From positions 271,417,694 through 271,481,693 of the forward strand of contig NC_085138.1 of assembly GCF_035046485.1 (NCBI RefSeq): a DNA stretch of 64,000 nucleotides. Direction: 5' to 3'. The DNA is from Aedes albopictus (Eukaryota > Arthropoda > Insecta > Diptera > Culicidae). Under the pieces are notes generated by a model. It made no database searches. It was not told the DNA's origin and was given only the letters and a program-made list of their open reading frames with translations. This document shows, piece by piece, positions 52,610 to 64,000 of the stretch (position 1 is the stretch's first letter; each line of letters starts with the position of its first letter). The translations under genes were made by a program, and so were the position numbers.

Positions 52610-54915
52610 ACAAAGATCCTCCAAGAATTCCGCCAGGAACTCCTCCCGAATTCTAGGAGTTTCTTCCAGAATTTTTCCAACATTTTTTTCTGAAATTTTT
52701 CAAAAAAAATCCTCCAGAAGTTCCTACAGGTATTCCTCCAGCAATAACTTCAAGAATTTCTACAGGAATTCCTCTAGAAATTCCTCCAGGAATTCCTCCA
52801 CGGATTACTCCAGCAATTCATTTAAGCATTTCTTCAGGAATGTCTCCAGGGTTTCCTCCAACAATTTCTTCACGGATTCCTCCTGAAATTCTTGCAGGGA
52901 TTCCGCCAGGGATTCGTATATAGATTTCAACGAATTCTTCCAGGAATACCTCCAAAAACTTCTCCAGGAATCCCTCCAGGAACTCATCCAGGAATTCCTT
53001 CACGGATTTCTCGTTTATTGTACTCAAAATTGTCGTGGTGCTGTGCGGTGGTAGCCAACCGCGTGAGTTACGGAAGGTTAAGTGAAGATATGATGAAGCT
53101 ACACCTTGAATTTTCAAGAGCACAAGTCTGAAGAACCGAAAGTCGGTTTGCGTTGTAAAGATGATCGTTTGGTTAATCACTGGTGGTGACGTGACCAACC
53201 GATTAAATTTTCAGCCCAATCAGACGGACATCTGATTTGTGCTCTTGAAAATTCGAGGTGTGGCTTCCTCGTATTCACCTTAAGGAATTATTCCAGGGAT
53301 TCCATCAGGGATTACTCCAGAAATTTTCCATAGCTTCCTCCAAAAATTCTTTCAAATATTCCTTTACTTATTCCTGCATGGATTCTGTCTGGAAATCCTC
53401 CAGCAATTCCTTCAGGAATGCCTTTAAGGACTCCTCCAGAAATTCCTTCAGAAACTATTCCTGAAATTTTCCAGGGATTGCGTCAGGGATTCCCCAAGGT
53501 TTTTTTTCTCGGAATGTCTCCAGGGATTCTTCCGGGAATTTCTTTAGGAATTTCTCCAGCAAATTGTTCAGGTATTCCTTAAGAAATTCCTCCAGGGGAT
53601 GCCTCCAAGAATTCCTCTAGGAGGAATTACTATAGGGATTCCTCCAGTGGTGCCTCCAGAAGTTCCTCAAGAAATTCCTCTATGGGTTCCGCCAGGAATT
53701 CCAGAGATTTCTCCAAGAATACATCCAGGGAATCCATCACAAATTCTTCCAGGAATTTGTCACAGAATTACACCAAAATTTTCTACAGGGATTCCTCCAC
53801 GGATGGTGGGAACTTCTCCATGTATTTCTCCAGGAATGCTTCCACGGATTCCTCACAAAAATCCTTCAGGAACTCCTCCAGAAATTCCTCCAGGAATTCC
53901 TTCACGGATTCCTCCAAGAATTCTTCCAAGGATTCCTTCAGGAATGCCTTCACGCATTCCTCCAGCTGTTCCTTCAGGGATATCTCCAGCAATTCCTTCA
54001 AGAAGTCCTCCTCAAATTCTTCCAGGAATTTCCCACGGATTCCTCCAGGAATTATTCCATTGATTCCTTCAGGAATGCCTCCAGGAATTCTTCCAAGGAT
54101 TCTTTCAGGAATGCTTACAGGGATGGCTCAAGAAATTCTTTCAAGGATTTTTCCTAAAATACCTCCGAGGATCCATTCTCAAAGAAATCCTTCAGGAAAT
54201 CCTCTAGGGATTCCTTCAGGAATGTCTCCACGGAATCCTCCAGAAATTTTTTCACGAATTCTTCGCAAATTCTAGCAGGGATTCCTCCAGGGATTCCGCC
54301 AGGAATTCCTCCATAGATTCCTCTAGGGATTCCTTTAAGAGTTCCTTCAGGGATTTCTATTAATTCTTCCAGGAATTCCTCCAGTAACTCCTCCTGGAAT
54401 CCCTCAATGAATTAATCCAGTAGTTCCTTCGTGGATTCCTCCAGGAATTCTATCACAGATTGCTCCAGGGATTCCTCCTGTAATCCCTCCAGGGATTTAT
54501 CCTAGAACTCCTTCATAGATTCCTTAAGGAATTCTTCCAGGGACTCCGTCAGGGATTCCGCCAGGAACTTTCCAGAGCTTTCTCCAGACATTCTTTCTTC
54601 AGGAATGTCTCCAAGTATTCCGCCTGACATTTCTTCATGGACTCCTCCTGAAATTCCTACAGGGATTCCTCCAGAGATTCCTCCAAGAATTTCTCTAGGG
54701 ATTCCTCCATTAACCCCTCAAGGGATTCATCCTGGAATTCCAGCATAGATTCTTTAAGGAATTCCTCAAGGGATTCCGTAAGAGATTATTCCATGAATCA
54801 TCCAGAAATTCTTCGAAGAATCCCTTTAGGAATGCCTCCAGGGGTTCCTTAATGGATTCCTGCTAAAAATCCTCCAGGAATTCATCCTGGAATGCCTTCT
54901 CTGAGTCCTCTAGAT
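52610..54915. repeat. 12-bp-period degenerate array (GGAATTCCTCCA)
   Basis: About 2.3 kb of 12-bp units around GGAATTCCTCCA, rich in GAATTC. Because 12 bp equals four codons, all frames stay open for long stretches and encode tetrapeptide runs (PGIP and SRNS types on plus, LEEF types on minus). A 185-bp hairpin element interrupts it near 53,090. The array continues at 56,188-56,590, beyond a 1.24-kb insertion. Confidence 0.92.
53090..53275. repeat. Hairpin MITE inside the 12-bp array
   Basis: GAAGCTACACCTTGAATTTT and AAAATTCGAGGTGTGGCTTC form inverted ends extending through GAGCACAA on both sides. The 12-bp rhythm stops before it and resumes after it. Confidence 0.75.
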
Positions 54916-54943
54916 TTTTTTTTTCGCGGTTTGCTACATAAAA

Positions 54944-56181
54944 CCTGCGCACTTTAGAATCGGTACACTTACAACCGGCTGCAGATCAAAAAACGGTTTA
55001 ACCTAGAAAAAAATGTTGTAGGAAGCAAATGAAGCTTATCTATTTTATTTTATAGTAAAATATAAAATTTCCAGTTTTTATTCCTTTAAGATAAAATTTT
55101 GATCTGATTGTGTATTTCATGCCATTTTCTTCTGCACAAACCAATTATCGTCGTTATTTGCCAATTCCACAGCATACGAGCTAGTATTTCCACAAGAAAC
55201 AAACTTTTAGTCAACAAAGATATGCTCAAAACAAGTTACGACATTGAACTCTTGACAAATATGGTTTACAAGACCATAATCAACGTATTGCCTTATTGTC
55301 CATTCACGCTATATTAGAAGCATAATTTTTTTCAAAGTATTTTTTATGAAAAAATATTTCCTGGGATCGTTATTTGGATCTACAATTCCCTAATTCAAGT
55401 GGCCTTACATAATTCATACCGAAACCTAGATTATTTTTGGAATTATGAGCAGTTTTCCCGCACAACATTTGGAAATTAACAGTCATAAGGCGAACTCCTC
55501 CTGTATCATGAAACTATAGATGTAATTCTATGATCACAAATAAAAAAAACCAGAGTAGAGTCATTTTAGTCAAAAAATATCTTTGGACATTTCACATCAT
55601 TAAAACACATCCAACGAATTTCGTCAGCAAACGTCCATGCAGCTTTCAAGCTACGATTATTCATATTATTCTGCGTCAAATCGTTGGTTTCTTGTGTATC
55701 AATACTATTCGTATAGTATACTTCCCGTATGCGTATTTGCTGAACTAAAGTTAATGCGAAAACAATTTCTTTGACCTTAAGTATGCGTGAAAGCCTTTGA
55801 TTTTCCATAGGACCCTTGCAAGATTTACCATTGCTATATTGGTAATTTTAAAACACCCATGGAATATTTTACTTCCCTTAATTAACAATCATAATACCTT
55901 AAACGATTCTATACTGCGAAAGAAGTGGATTTAGCAGTTTTTATTCCTACACAAATCTTGAATCTGACGATGACTTGTTTTTGTTCAATTTGTGCAGAAA
56001 AAATTGGCACTATTTATGAATTCAGATCAATAGTTCATCTAAAAAAATAAAAACAGCAAATTTTATATTTTTCCTACAAAGAATAGGTAGGCTTCAATTG
56101 CTTCTAGCAACACTTTTTTCCAAGTGAAACCGTTTTTGATCTGCAGCCGGCTGGAAGTGTACCGATTCTAAAGTGCGCAGG
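54944..56181. mobile_element. Long-TIR element (about 1.24 kb) splitting the 12-bp array
   Basis: The left end starts CCTGCGCACTTTAGAATCGG and the right end is its complement. Similarity between the arms continues for roughly 200-240 bp (GCCGGCTGCAGATCAAAAA, then AAGCAA.TGAAGC) with growing divergence. 12-bp array sequence lies on both sides. The centre (about 500 bp) is unique; a minus frame at 55,808-55,566 (FADEIRWMCFNDVKCPKIF) might be a relic, but no transposase signature is seen. The target duplication is unresolved. Confidence 0.82.
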
Positions 56182-56187
56182 CTTTAA

Positions 56188-56590
56188 ATTCTTCCAAGAA
56201 TTCCTTCAGGAATCTCTCCGGGGATTCCTCCAGAAATTTCTTCAGGAATTACTTCTGAAGGGATTGCACCAGGAATTCTTCCAGGATTTTTTCTCGAAAT
56301 TTCTCCAGAAATTGTTCCAGAAATTCCTTTAAGAAATTCTGTAGAAAAACATCCAGGAATGCCTCCAGAAATTCCTGTATGGGTTCCTTCAGAAATTCTT
56401 CAACTGATTCCTCTAGGAATTTCTCCCATAATTCCTCCAAGATTTCCTCCAGGGATTGCATCAAGGATTTCTCCAGGAATTCCTCAAAGAATTCTTCAAG
56501 AAATTCTTCCAAGGACTCGACCAGGAATTCCATCATGAATTTTTCCAAGAATTCTTCCAGGAATTTCTCCAACAATTTCTCCACAGGTAG
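56188..56590. repeat. 12-bp-period array, right part
   Basis: Continuation of the array at 52,610-54,915, with the same GGAATTCCTCCA words. The 120-codon minus-strand frame here is a pure LEEF-like repeat product. Confidence 0.9.
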
Positions 56591-57594
56591 CGCGATTAGC
56601 TTCAATAGCAACTAAAACGAGCTTTCAAAAAACTGCTATTGCTTTTTGCTACCCACTCAGACTGCCAGAGCCGAGAAATTCCTATAAAGTGTTAAGATAT
56701 GTTTGCATTAAACATTCTTCTAGAAGCAAGGCCGCCAAACCCACGGAAAATCTTTTGATTTCCCAATGAAAATTGGCAACTTCCGGTTTTCCGTACTTGC
56801 AATTAAGCTTTTCGGGTGACTTTATTACCAGCCATGTGTCTCCAAGGAGATTGTGGCACACATGGAGGCGCATGGTTGTTGATGTCTACGCGCTATCCAT
56901 ATTAGGGGTCATTCAAGTATGACGACCTTCGTTTAGCGGGGAGAGAGGTGACACTCCTTTTATTGAGTATACGAAAAAAGCGGGACAGAGAGGGGAAAGG
57001 GAGTCGGAAATGATCAAAAACTGATGAACGTAATTTTTGAATATTTTCATGAAGTGGCATCTTACCCCATGGCAGAAGGCCTTTTTGCACCACTTCCGTT
57101 TTACGAACCAGTTTTTGAAATCGCTCAAAATCGATAAAAATGCAATAATTTAGTAAATATGTTTGCTGATGTATCGAACAAATATTGTCTAGTTGCTGTT
57201 ACCATTCTGAAAGCCTAACAAATGAGGCTACTTATCATTGAAAACAATGAAAGTTTCCCGCTTTCCCCTAACAAATTTCATGAAAAGTTAGGAATAACAT
57301 TTTCAAATAACTCGGCTCATGTAGAATGGAACCCAAACCAACCTTCTTTTTTATTTAGCATTTGTCCAAACCTGGTATAAATCTTTGTATTTGTATCATC
57401 ACACGACATCAGTGTATGACTCAAGAACTTATCTTAAGCTCCCGAGCTATACCACCAGGATAATGGTTTATACCGAAAAGCTCTTCGAAGGATGTTATAG
57501 CGAAAGGACATTTTATAGCGACCGTGAAAAGCTTACACCACTTCTACAGTCCCACTGACTATGTATGAATATCCTCGAGGTGAATCGAGTTGAA
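56591..57594. other. No gene recognised
   Basis: Unique-looking AT-rich sequence. Frames at 56,682-57,128 show no recognisable domain. Confidence 0.5.
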
Positions 57595-57601
57595 GATTAA
57601 T

Positions 57602-57744
57602 CTTTGGCGCCGTCCACAAATTACGTAACGCTCTAGGGGGAGGGGGGGAGTATGGCCCCATACAAAAAAGCGTTACGGTGGGGGGGAGGGGGAGTCTAAA
57701 AATGTCGATTTTAGCGTTACGTAATAAATGGATGCTCCCTTTTT
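57602..57744. mobile_element. MITE, 143 bp, with TTACGTAACG hairpin
   Basis: Inverted arms share ATTACGTAACGCT, preceded by GGCGCCGTCCACAA (left) and, in inverse form, GGGAGCATCCATTT (right). GATTAAT flanks both sides (57,595-57,601 and 57,745-57,751). G-rich runs lie in the loop. A single arm of the family lies near 8,780-8,835. Confidence 0.78.
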
Positions 57745-57751
57745 GATTAAT

Positions 57752-59477
57752 GTTTGACACATTATTCAATCCAATTCTGATCTTTCGAGTTCCAATTTCA
57801 GGACAGTATTCTGACGAATAAAACAATTGTTCACAGTGCTTTTTTTACTTTTGGATTTGTTCTCTTGGAAAATGCTAGCGTTTATCAAATTTGTGTGCGA
57901 CGGTGGATGAATCTGTTATTCTTCTAGAAAACGTTAATGTTCCGTTTCTCGGAACTCTGTTTTTGCTTACTTTGAATTTTAGTGTTTTTATACACGTACA
58001 CAAAAACCTTGTATTTTTATTTTAGAACAAGATTGGTAAAAATCTCCAAATTTGTAACCCAGAAAACCAATTGGAAAATGAACACTATTCACCTTCACCG
58101 TAAACGTGCTTCAATGTTTGCACCCTATACATTCCAAAAGCTAGCGGTATCGCACATGCGCGTAATGTGCTCATGAATCGAAATGAGGGGAAACATTTAT
58201 TGAACACCCGGTGAACAAGAATGAATGACGCTTGTTCCGCTTGTTCCGTAACCAATAACGTCAATAGAAACAAATTAAACCACAAGACTTAAATATTCCG
58301 TCGTTCCCAGTTTTGGCTGCACATTTATGAGCTGATTGATGATAATAAAATTTCGTTCTAACGCGACAAAAATTATAGGATATATCAGCATACTACATTT
58401 TATATTACAATTTTAAAAATTGCGTTCCATACTTCAATACAGAAAGTACTCAAGTACATGAATGTATGTTTGAATGCCATAAGCCAAGTCATTGGCCCAA
58501 GACGAAGATTTCCAATAAGATCTTCCTGATCGCGCTTCCATGTTCCGTTTTCATCTTATCCTAAATTGTGTAAACCAGTTTGACCTTTGTTAACGGCATC
58601 GCACACAGGACAAAAGGCTTCCCTCTAGCTCGACTAACATCTGTCGCTTAGCTCGCAAGATTTCCCATCTGCTCAAGCTCAAGCCAGTTAAGAACCGAAT
58701 CGAGAATTAAAAATCAGGAACCGAATTAAATCAACCCTCGCTTCGGCTTCGAGACGCATGGGACGAGGGTGCACTGCACTTTGGTAGGCTTCTGAAGTAG
58801 AACATTCAAACAAGGGTGGCTAACCCCACCATTCCGAGCATGCGCAGGGCGTCTCCTTGTGTGGTTGCTAATATCCTTTGCCACGCGTACGTACGTAAAC
58901 AACAAAACAGTACTCACTGGGGAAAAATGACACTTTCCCGTCGCGCTACTGTAATCACGAAGAACGCGAAAACAACCCACACACAATTCGACTCAACCAC
59001 CGCCGCACCGACCAGAACAAGCGCATGCGCGGCTCTGAATCATCCGCGGCAGCCCTTCCTACCCGTGCAATGCAGAGTGGCCTTGCAAGTGTCGTTGTCA
59101 CGTCCACCCTCCGGTCGCTATTGTTCGTTACTTGTCTTAGATACATGAAAGGTTATGACATCAATTTTATTGAAGAATGCTACTATGTATTTCATTCATT
59201 CTTTCCACATCAATGGACAATACATATCTGAATGAATTCTCAGTTCAGAAAAATAACAGGAAAACAAGTTTTTCGACTAACACAAAAATGATCAATCAAT
59301 AAAAATAACGTTATGTAGAATAATTTAAGTCCTTTTCCTCCTATGGTACACGGTTTGTGCGACCCTTATTTTTTGAAGATCGTCACGCTTTGTAGAACTT
59401 CCTATTTACAAGCCCAGAGTAATTTTCACTTTGAAAACAAATCTGCGCACTTTTTATAGCAATTGTTTGTTCCTGCT
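57752..59477. other. No confirmed gene; GC-rich patch at 58,780-59,150
   Basis: 58,780-59,150 is clearly more GC-rich than its surroundings, with CpG words, and open on both strands for about 100 codons; no domain is recognised. In this AT-rich setting it could be a promoter or 5' exon. The rest is AT-rich without features. Confidence 0.4.
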
Positions 59478-59819
59478 ATTTTTTGCCTTTCTCGTGCACC
59501 AAGGTGTACCGAAGGGCTATATGTTCACTCCAAAAACGAAAATTTGATAGAGCCTCCGGAGGGGTCAAATCTTATATACCAATCGACTCAGCTCGACGAA
59601 TTGAGGTGATGTCTGTGTGTGTGTGTGTATGTATGTGTGTGTGTATGTGTGTATGTGTACAAAAAAACTCACATCACTTTTTGGCAGTAAACCTCAACCG
59701 ATTTTAATGACCGATGGTTCATTCGACGCGGAATCTGGTCCCATTGTTTCCTATTGAAAATGGTTCAGATCGGTCCAGCCGTTCCGGAGTTATGGCCATT
59801 TAGGTGTTCCGTACCGGTA

Positions 59820-61080
59820 CCCCAGGAAGGGGCCAGATATGAAAACGCTACAAACTTATCCATGCGGCACATAAAACTACGGCATTTTCGATAACTTGAT
59901 GAATGGTAAGCAGAAAAATAGTCTCAGATTATATCTGAACCGGTAGTGTCTCGGAACCGGTTCCAGGTGTCCTGTCGGAAGTGGCCAAACATAAAAGTGA
60001 ACTAAACCCATGCATGCGACATATCAAACCGCAGCTTTTTCGATAACGCGATGAACAGTAAGCAGGAAAACTTTCTCAGACCATATCGGAACCGGTAGTG
60101 TTCCGGAACCGGTTCCAAATGTTCCGCCGGAGGTGGCCAAGTATAAAAGTTAACCAAACACATGCATGCGACATATCAAATAGTGACTTTTTTGATATCC
60201 TGATGTACAGTAAGCAGGATAATATTCTCAGACCATATCTGAACCGGTAGTGTTCCGGAACCGGTTCCGGGTGTCTTGTTGAAGGTGGCCAATATAAAAT
60301 TGAACTAAACCCATGCATGCGACATATCAAACCGCAGCTTTTTTGATAACCTGATGAACAGTAAGCAGGAAAGAATTCTCAGACCATATCGGAACCGGTT
60401 CCCGCCGGAGGTGGCGAAGTACAAAAGTTAACCAAGCCCATCCATATGACATATCAAATAGTGGCTTTTTTGATATCCTGATGAACAGTAAGCAGGGAAA
60501 TATTTTCAGAACATATCTGAATCGGTAGTGATCAGGAACCGGTTCCGGGTGTCCCGCCGGAAATGGCAAAACATAAAAGTAAGCAACAACACAAGGGACA
60601 ACCGGTAGTGTTCCGCAACCGATTACGGTTGCCCCTTCGGAAGTGGTCAAATGTAAAGGAGAACCAAACCCATAAATTCGACACATTAAATGACTTTTAA
60701 GGTAACCTGATGAACGGTTAACAAGAAAAAAAATCATAGACCATATTTTGAAAATTAAAAGTGTGCTGAAACCGGTTCCAGGTGCCCCGACGGAAGTGGT
60801 CAAATGTAGAACGGAACCAAACGCATACACGCAGCACATTGAATAACGGCTTCTTCGATAACGCGAAGAACGATCAGCAAGAAAATAGTCTCAGGCCACA
60901 TTTACCGGTAGTGTTCCGGAACCAGATTCGAGTACCTCACCGGAACTGGTGAAATGCACAAATGAGCCAAATCCATACATGCATTACATCAATTTGCGAC
61001 TTTTTAGGAAAACTGATTAACAATTTGCATGAAACTAGTCTAAGACCACATCAGGGACAATCGGTAAGTGGTTAAATGTG
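59820..61080 (+). repeat. About 175-bp minisatellite (GGAACCGGTTCCGG)
   Basis: Seven or so diverged units. Each has CATGCATGCGACATATCAAA, GATGAACAGTAAGCAGG, CTCAGACCATATC and GGTAGTGTTCCGGAACCGGT. It continues after the SINE at 62,141-62,560. Minus frames through it repeat one peptide and are not genes. Confidence 0.82.
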
Positions 61081-61089
61081 AACCGAAAG

Positions 61090-61530
61090 TGGTAAAATAA
61101 GAAATTCGACAATGATTGCTGTCAAATTACATGCGTAAACTTTTAATTCGATAAACAAACTCTATTTTAGTTTTGTTTAGATTGTATGATTTGTTTTTGA
61201 ACACAAATCTTTCAGATATTGTGATGGTACGAATTGATAGCTTGTTAATTTTACGATTGTTGGCTTTCGAGGTTCACTGCGGTTGATCACCAAACGGATC
61301 AGGTGTCGGAAAGCACCAAATTTGAATTTTCGGAAGTAGCAGCTGCACGACGAGCCGCTGCGGATGTGAGTAACACCACAATATCGGATCATTCGTATTT
61401 ACAGTGTATTACACTGTGACATATGATCATTTTTTAATTCGATAAATGTCAAATGAGCGGGGTACAAATTAAAAAGTGTCGTATTAAAGAGTGATGAATA
61501 CGCGGGGTTTGACAGTACATCAAATAGCAG
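61090..61530. repeat. Insert within the minisatellite
   Basis: Breaks the 175-bp rhythm. TTTTAATTCGATAAA appears twice (61,138 and 61,433), near each side of a segment ending GAATACGCGGGGTTTGACAG. It is probably a further small transposon; the boundaries are not clear. Confidence 0.4.
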
Positions 61531-61542
61531 CTTTTGTGATAA

Positions 61543-62129
61543 TTTCTTCTTCTTTATGGCTTGACGTTCGCATTGGAACTTGCCCGGGTAGAGGAAAAGA
61601 GCTCATCAATAGCATATTTTGATATGGAGATCGAAAAGTGATATTGGTTTGATTGATATAAGAGATAAAAGATCTAAAAATAATATCAAAAATTTACTCC
61701 TGGAACATCATCATCATATCATATTTAGATCTTGTAAGATCTAACCAATATCAGCGAGCTATTAGTATGATTTTGAAATATCAAATTTTGATATTGTTCA
61801 GATATTCCAGGAACATTTTTTAGATATTTTTTTCAGATCTTTTATCTCTTATGTCAATTAAACCAATATCACGTTTAGATCGTCAGTATTTCACCTCTAC
61901 CCGGGTGGCCTGCCTCTCTTCAACTTAGTGTTCTTTAGAGCACTTCCACAGTTATTAATTGAAAGGGTTTCTTTGCCTGCCATTACATGAATTTGTATAT
62001 TGTGAGGCAAGTACAGTGATACACTATGCCCAGGAAGTCCAGAAAGTTTTCCCGACCGGAACGGGAATCGAACCCTACGTTTCCGGATTAGCGATCCATA
62101 GCCTTAACCACTATGCCAACTGGAGACCC
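61543..62129 (-). mobile_element. tRNA-derived SINE, minus strand, interrupted
   Basis: On the minus strand it starts GGGTCTCCAGTTGGCATAGT (A-box region) with B box GGTTCGATTCC, then the body and a (GAA)n tail at 61,543-61,552. TTTTGTGATAA / TTTTTTGATAA (61,532-61,542 and 62,130-62,140) is an 11-bp duplication with one mismatch. A 323-bp element sits inside its body. Confidence 0.9.
61583..61905. mobile_element. CCCGGGTAGAGG-terminal element, 323 bp, TSD TG
   Basis: Ends CCCGGGTAGAGGAAAAGA and the complement (CACCTCTACCCGGG). TG lies on both sides (61,581-61,582 and 61,906-61,907), and the SINE body is continuous across it. The interior is full of inverted GATATTGGTTTGATTGATAT-like words. 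The termini agree with the CCCGAGCAGAGG elements at 3,253 and 11,381, also in duplication length. Confidence 0.85.
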
Positions 62130-63030
62130 TTTTTTGATAACACGATTATCGATTCGTAAGAACATAGCTTCAGACCATATTTTAGATAACCGGTAGTGTC
62201 CCGAAACCAATTTTGGGTGTCCCACTGGAAGTGGTCAAATGTAAAAGTGATCTGTACCCATGCATAAGATAAATCAAATCGTGTTTTTTAGGTAACCTAA
62301 TGAACGTTAGCAATGAAATAGTCTCAGACTATATTTGGTAGACCCGGTGGTGCTCCGGAACCTGTTCCAGTACCGCATCGAAAGTAATCAAATGTACCAT
62401 GCGACACATCACATCACGGCTTTTTTAATAAGCTGAGAAACGGTTAACTAGAAAATAGGCTCATACCACATTAGAGACTACCGGTAGGGTTGCACAACCT
62501 GTGTTTGGTGCTTCGCCGAAACTACGAAAACAAATAAAATCAATGCAAGCGATAAATATGTGTAAGAGATCAAAATCTTGACAAATTAAACCCACATACA
62601 AACAGACGTCTCACTATACTCACTACATTCTTGATTTCAATGGTCAATCAAATATAACCTAGAATGTGCAGAAAAAACTTTATCGAAGACCGCAAAGTGA
62701 TCTGTGATTGCGTAAAAAGTTATATCTTAGCTTGTTAGTATCGTGTTGATATTGATCAGCCCCCAGTGTTAGTGAAGGTGCTCATGCAGTCAACTGAGAA
62801 ATCTGATATTATTTAGCTCTGCTTATACGTTGAACATAACGTCGGACTATGTGCCATCAATAGGTTTTAAGTCATTTCAATGACGGCTTTGATAAAATGC
62901 TTACTTTTCTTAAAAAAAAAATATCAGGATTCAGAAACACTTTGACTTACGTCGACAAAAAGTTCGTGAGAACATATACCACGAGAAAGGCACTATCACC
63001 ACTAGGTGGATTAATTTAGGGTTTTTAATT

Positions 63031-64000
63031 ATATTTAAACAGTATTCACGTAATTTTAAACTAAAATTGTAGATAACCACAACTGTCTGACTATTCTGAA
63101 ATGACAATGACCTATCCTTTCATTCATGGTTTTATTGAAGTGTAGGTAGATGGTAGAGCATAGCAATCAGATTACAAGATTATCGAAGGTTACAAGTACA
63201 CAGGGTTAAATATTTGATAAGGAATGAACAGAAGGATGATCATCTGTTTGGCACTAATGAAAATCTAAACGAATCAAACCAGAAATTTGAGCATTGATCA
63301 GTACTTGGTCCCTATTTGATCCTGTGTAACTTACATGTAAAAAACAATTATTTAATATTTTTATCAGTTGCAAGACTCAATCCCGTTTCCGATTCGTGTT
63401 CAAATCTTAGGTGAATTGCTCAAAGTCCTTTTTCCAGCTGATGAGCTGTATGCAGGTAAATTACGCACTGGTTGAGATGGTGAAATATCAGCTCGTGAGG
63501 CCAGCCGTGGCAAAACCAAACCAACACGATTCGTTCTACACAAAAACCCGCCACACCCATCCCGGCAATGTCCTGCCTGCATTTGCCGGTCGCGTCCGGC
63601 TGGCGCGCGTTTGGTAACCAAAACGAAAGTGAACGCTTAGGCAAAATATGCACTAGCTTATCCAGCAGTTACTGCGATATGTGAATACATCATTATAAGT
63701 CTTCGTCAACACTATGCCCACAAACTTCATCCTCTGGATCTCACCTGCACCATAAATATGGAATCAAAGTACCGAATCCGTATTATTCTGAATAAGTCCA
63801 TTCTATGTATCGACGTAATCAATTTTATTGTAGAATGCGCTAAGTCCAAAAACGCAATGGAAAGAAATACAGAAAACCATCAACAATTTAGATTTCCTAT
63901 ACAACAGAATTGATTTTAAATCAATGTTTGTTCTATTTGTAAGCAAAGTTGCTCACTTTGAACTTCTCATTCTCCGTATCTATTGATTCGATTGAAATTT
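63031..64000. other. No gene recognised
   Basis: A GC-richer patch at 63,460-63,620, open on both strands for about 70 codons, has no recognisable domain. The remainder is AT-rich. Confidence 0.45.

Larger units (their letters stand above)
59478..63030 (+). mobile_element. Minisatellite-bearing repeat family, copy 3 (plus)
   Basis: It begins GCCTTTCTCGTGCACCAAGG, passes a TG microsatellite (59,612-59,660), then GGAATCTGGTCCCATTGTTT and CCGTTCCGGAGTTATGGCCA, then the roughly 175-bp tandem. It ends CACCACTAGGTGGATTAATT near 63,015. The short inverted words GCCTTTCTCGT / ACGAGAAAGGC at start and end may be its termini. A SINE (61,543-62,129) and other pieces are inserted. Confidence 0.75.

Noticed and set aside
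53599..54275. Long plus-strand frames with PGIP and SRNS runs, up to 197 codons
   Set aside because: They are the direct product of a 12-bp repeat that keeps all frames open. There is no domain and no codon bias beyond the repeat.
56249..56611. 120-codon minus-strand LEEF-rich coiled-coil-like protein
   Set aside because: Same 12-bp repeat read on the other strand. Similar runs appear in every array of this type.
60076..60839. Minus-strand frames of 84 and 170 codons in the 60-kb region
   Set aside because: They repeat one peptide with each roughly 175-bp minisatellite unit.

Overview
This window looks like intergenic or intronic DNA from a culicine mosquito (an Aedes-type genome). I infer this from the mix of families, not from any host gene. 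It holds an RTE retrotransposon of the mosquito JAM1 type, BEL/Pao and Ty3/gypsy retrotransposons, an R1-clade fragment, tRNA-derived SINEs with AAG/GAA tails, and many short inverted-repeat elements. The background is AT-rich and full of simple repeats. No complete host protein gene can be supported. Nearly every long open frame belongs to a transposable element or is a by-product of a tandem repeat.

Region 1-14.5 kb: a minus-strand Ty3/gypsy gag running off the left edge, an R1 reverse-transcriptase scrap, and two copies (3.25-5.08 and 11.38-13.43 kb) of one transposon with CCCGAGCAGA termini and 2-bp target duplications. The second copy splits a decayed BEL/Pao element (9.6-14.3 kb) and itself carries a SINE. 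Region 14.5-24.6 kb: two copies of a repeat family in inverted orientation (16.1-18.3 and 18.4-24.6 kb). The right-hand copy was invaded by a full-length RTE element (20,073-23,474) with a 16-bp target duplication and a roughly 1,000-codon open frame, the best-preserved coding sequence here.

Region 26.4-32.6 kb: a hAT-type element with an 8-bp duplication that carries a SINE and a TA-flanked MITE, then a 3.7-kb TTAA-flanked element that split an old RTE fragment and contains a 135-bp tandem array and a 689-bp foldback. Region 36.5-43.8 kb: a BEL/Pao retrotransposon with both LTRs and a CCCTC duplication. Its LTRs differ at only 4 positions, yet its coding region is badly broken.

Region 45.1-50.6 kb: the most layered locus. 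A SINE (11-bp duplication) was hit by a miniature LTR retrotransposon with LTRs of about 80 bp (duplication GTCGG). Its internal tandem array was then hit by a Transib-like element (duplication CGTTG) that carries two Helitron-like sequences, and by an 8-bp-duplication MITE. Region 50.9-57 kb: a long-TIR element, then a 12-bp-period array split by another long-TIR element. Region 59.5-63 kb: a third copy of the minisatellite-bearing family, with a SINE inside it that carries a small CCCGGGTAGAGG element.

The elements do not form a pathway. What links them is order of insertion, which can be read from interrupted repeats and target-site duplications. The strongest candidates for something undescribed are the CCCGRGYAGAGG / 2-bp-duplication family and the roughly 80-bp-LTR miniature retrotransposon.
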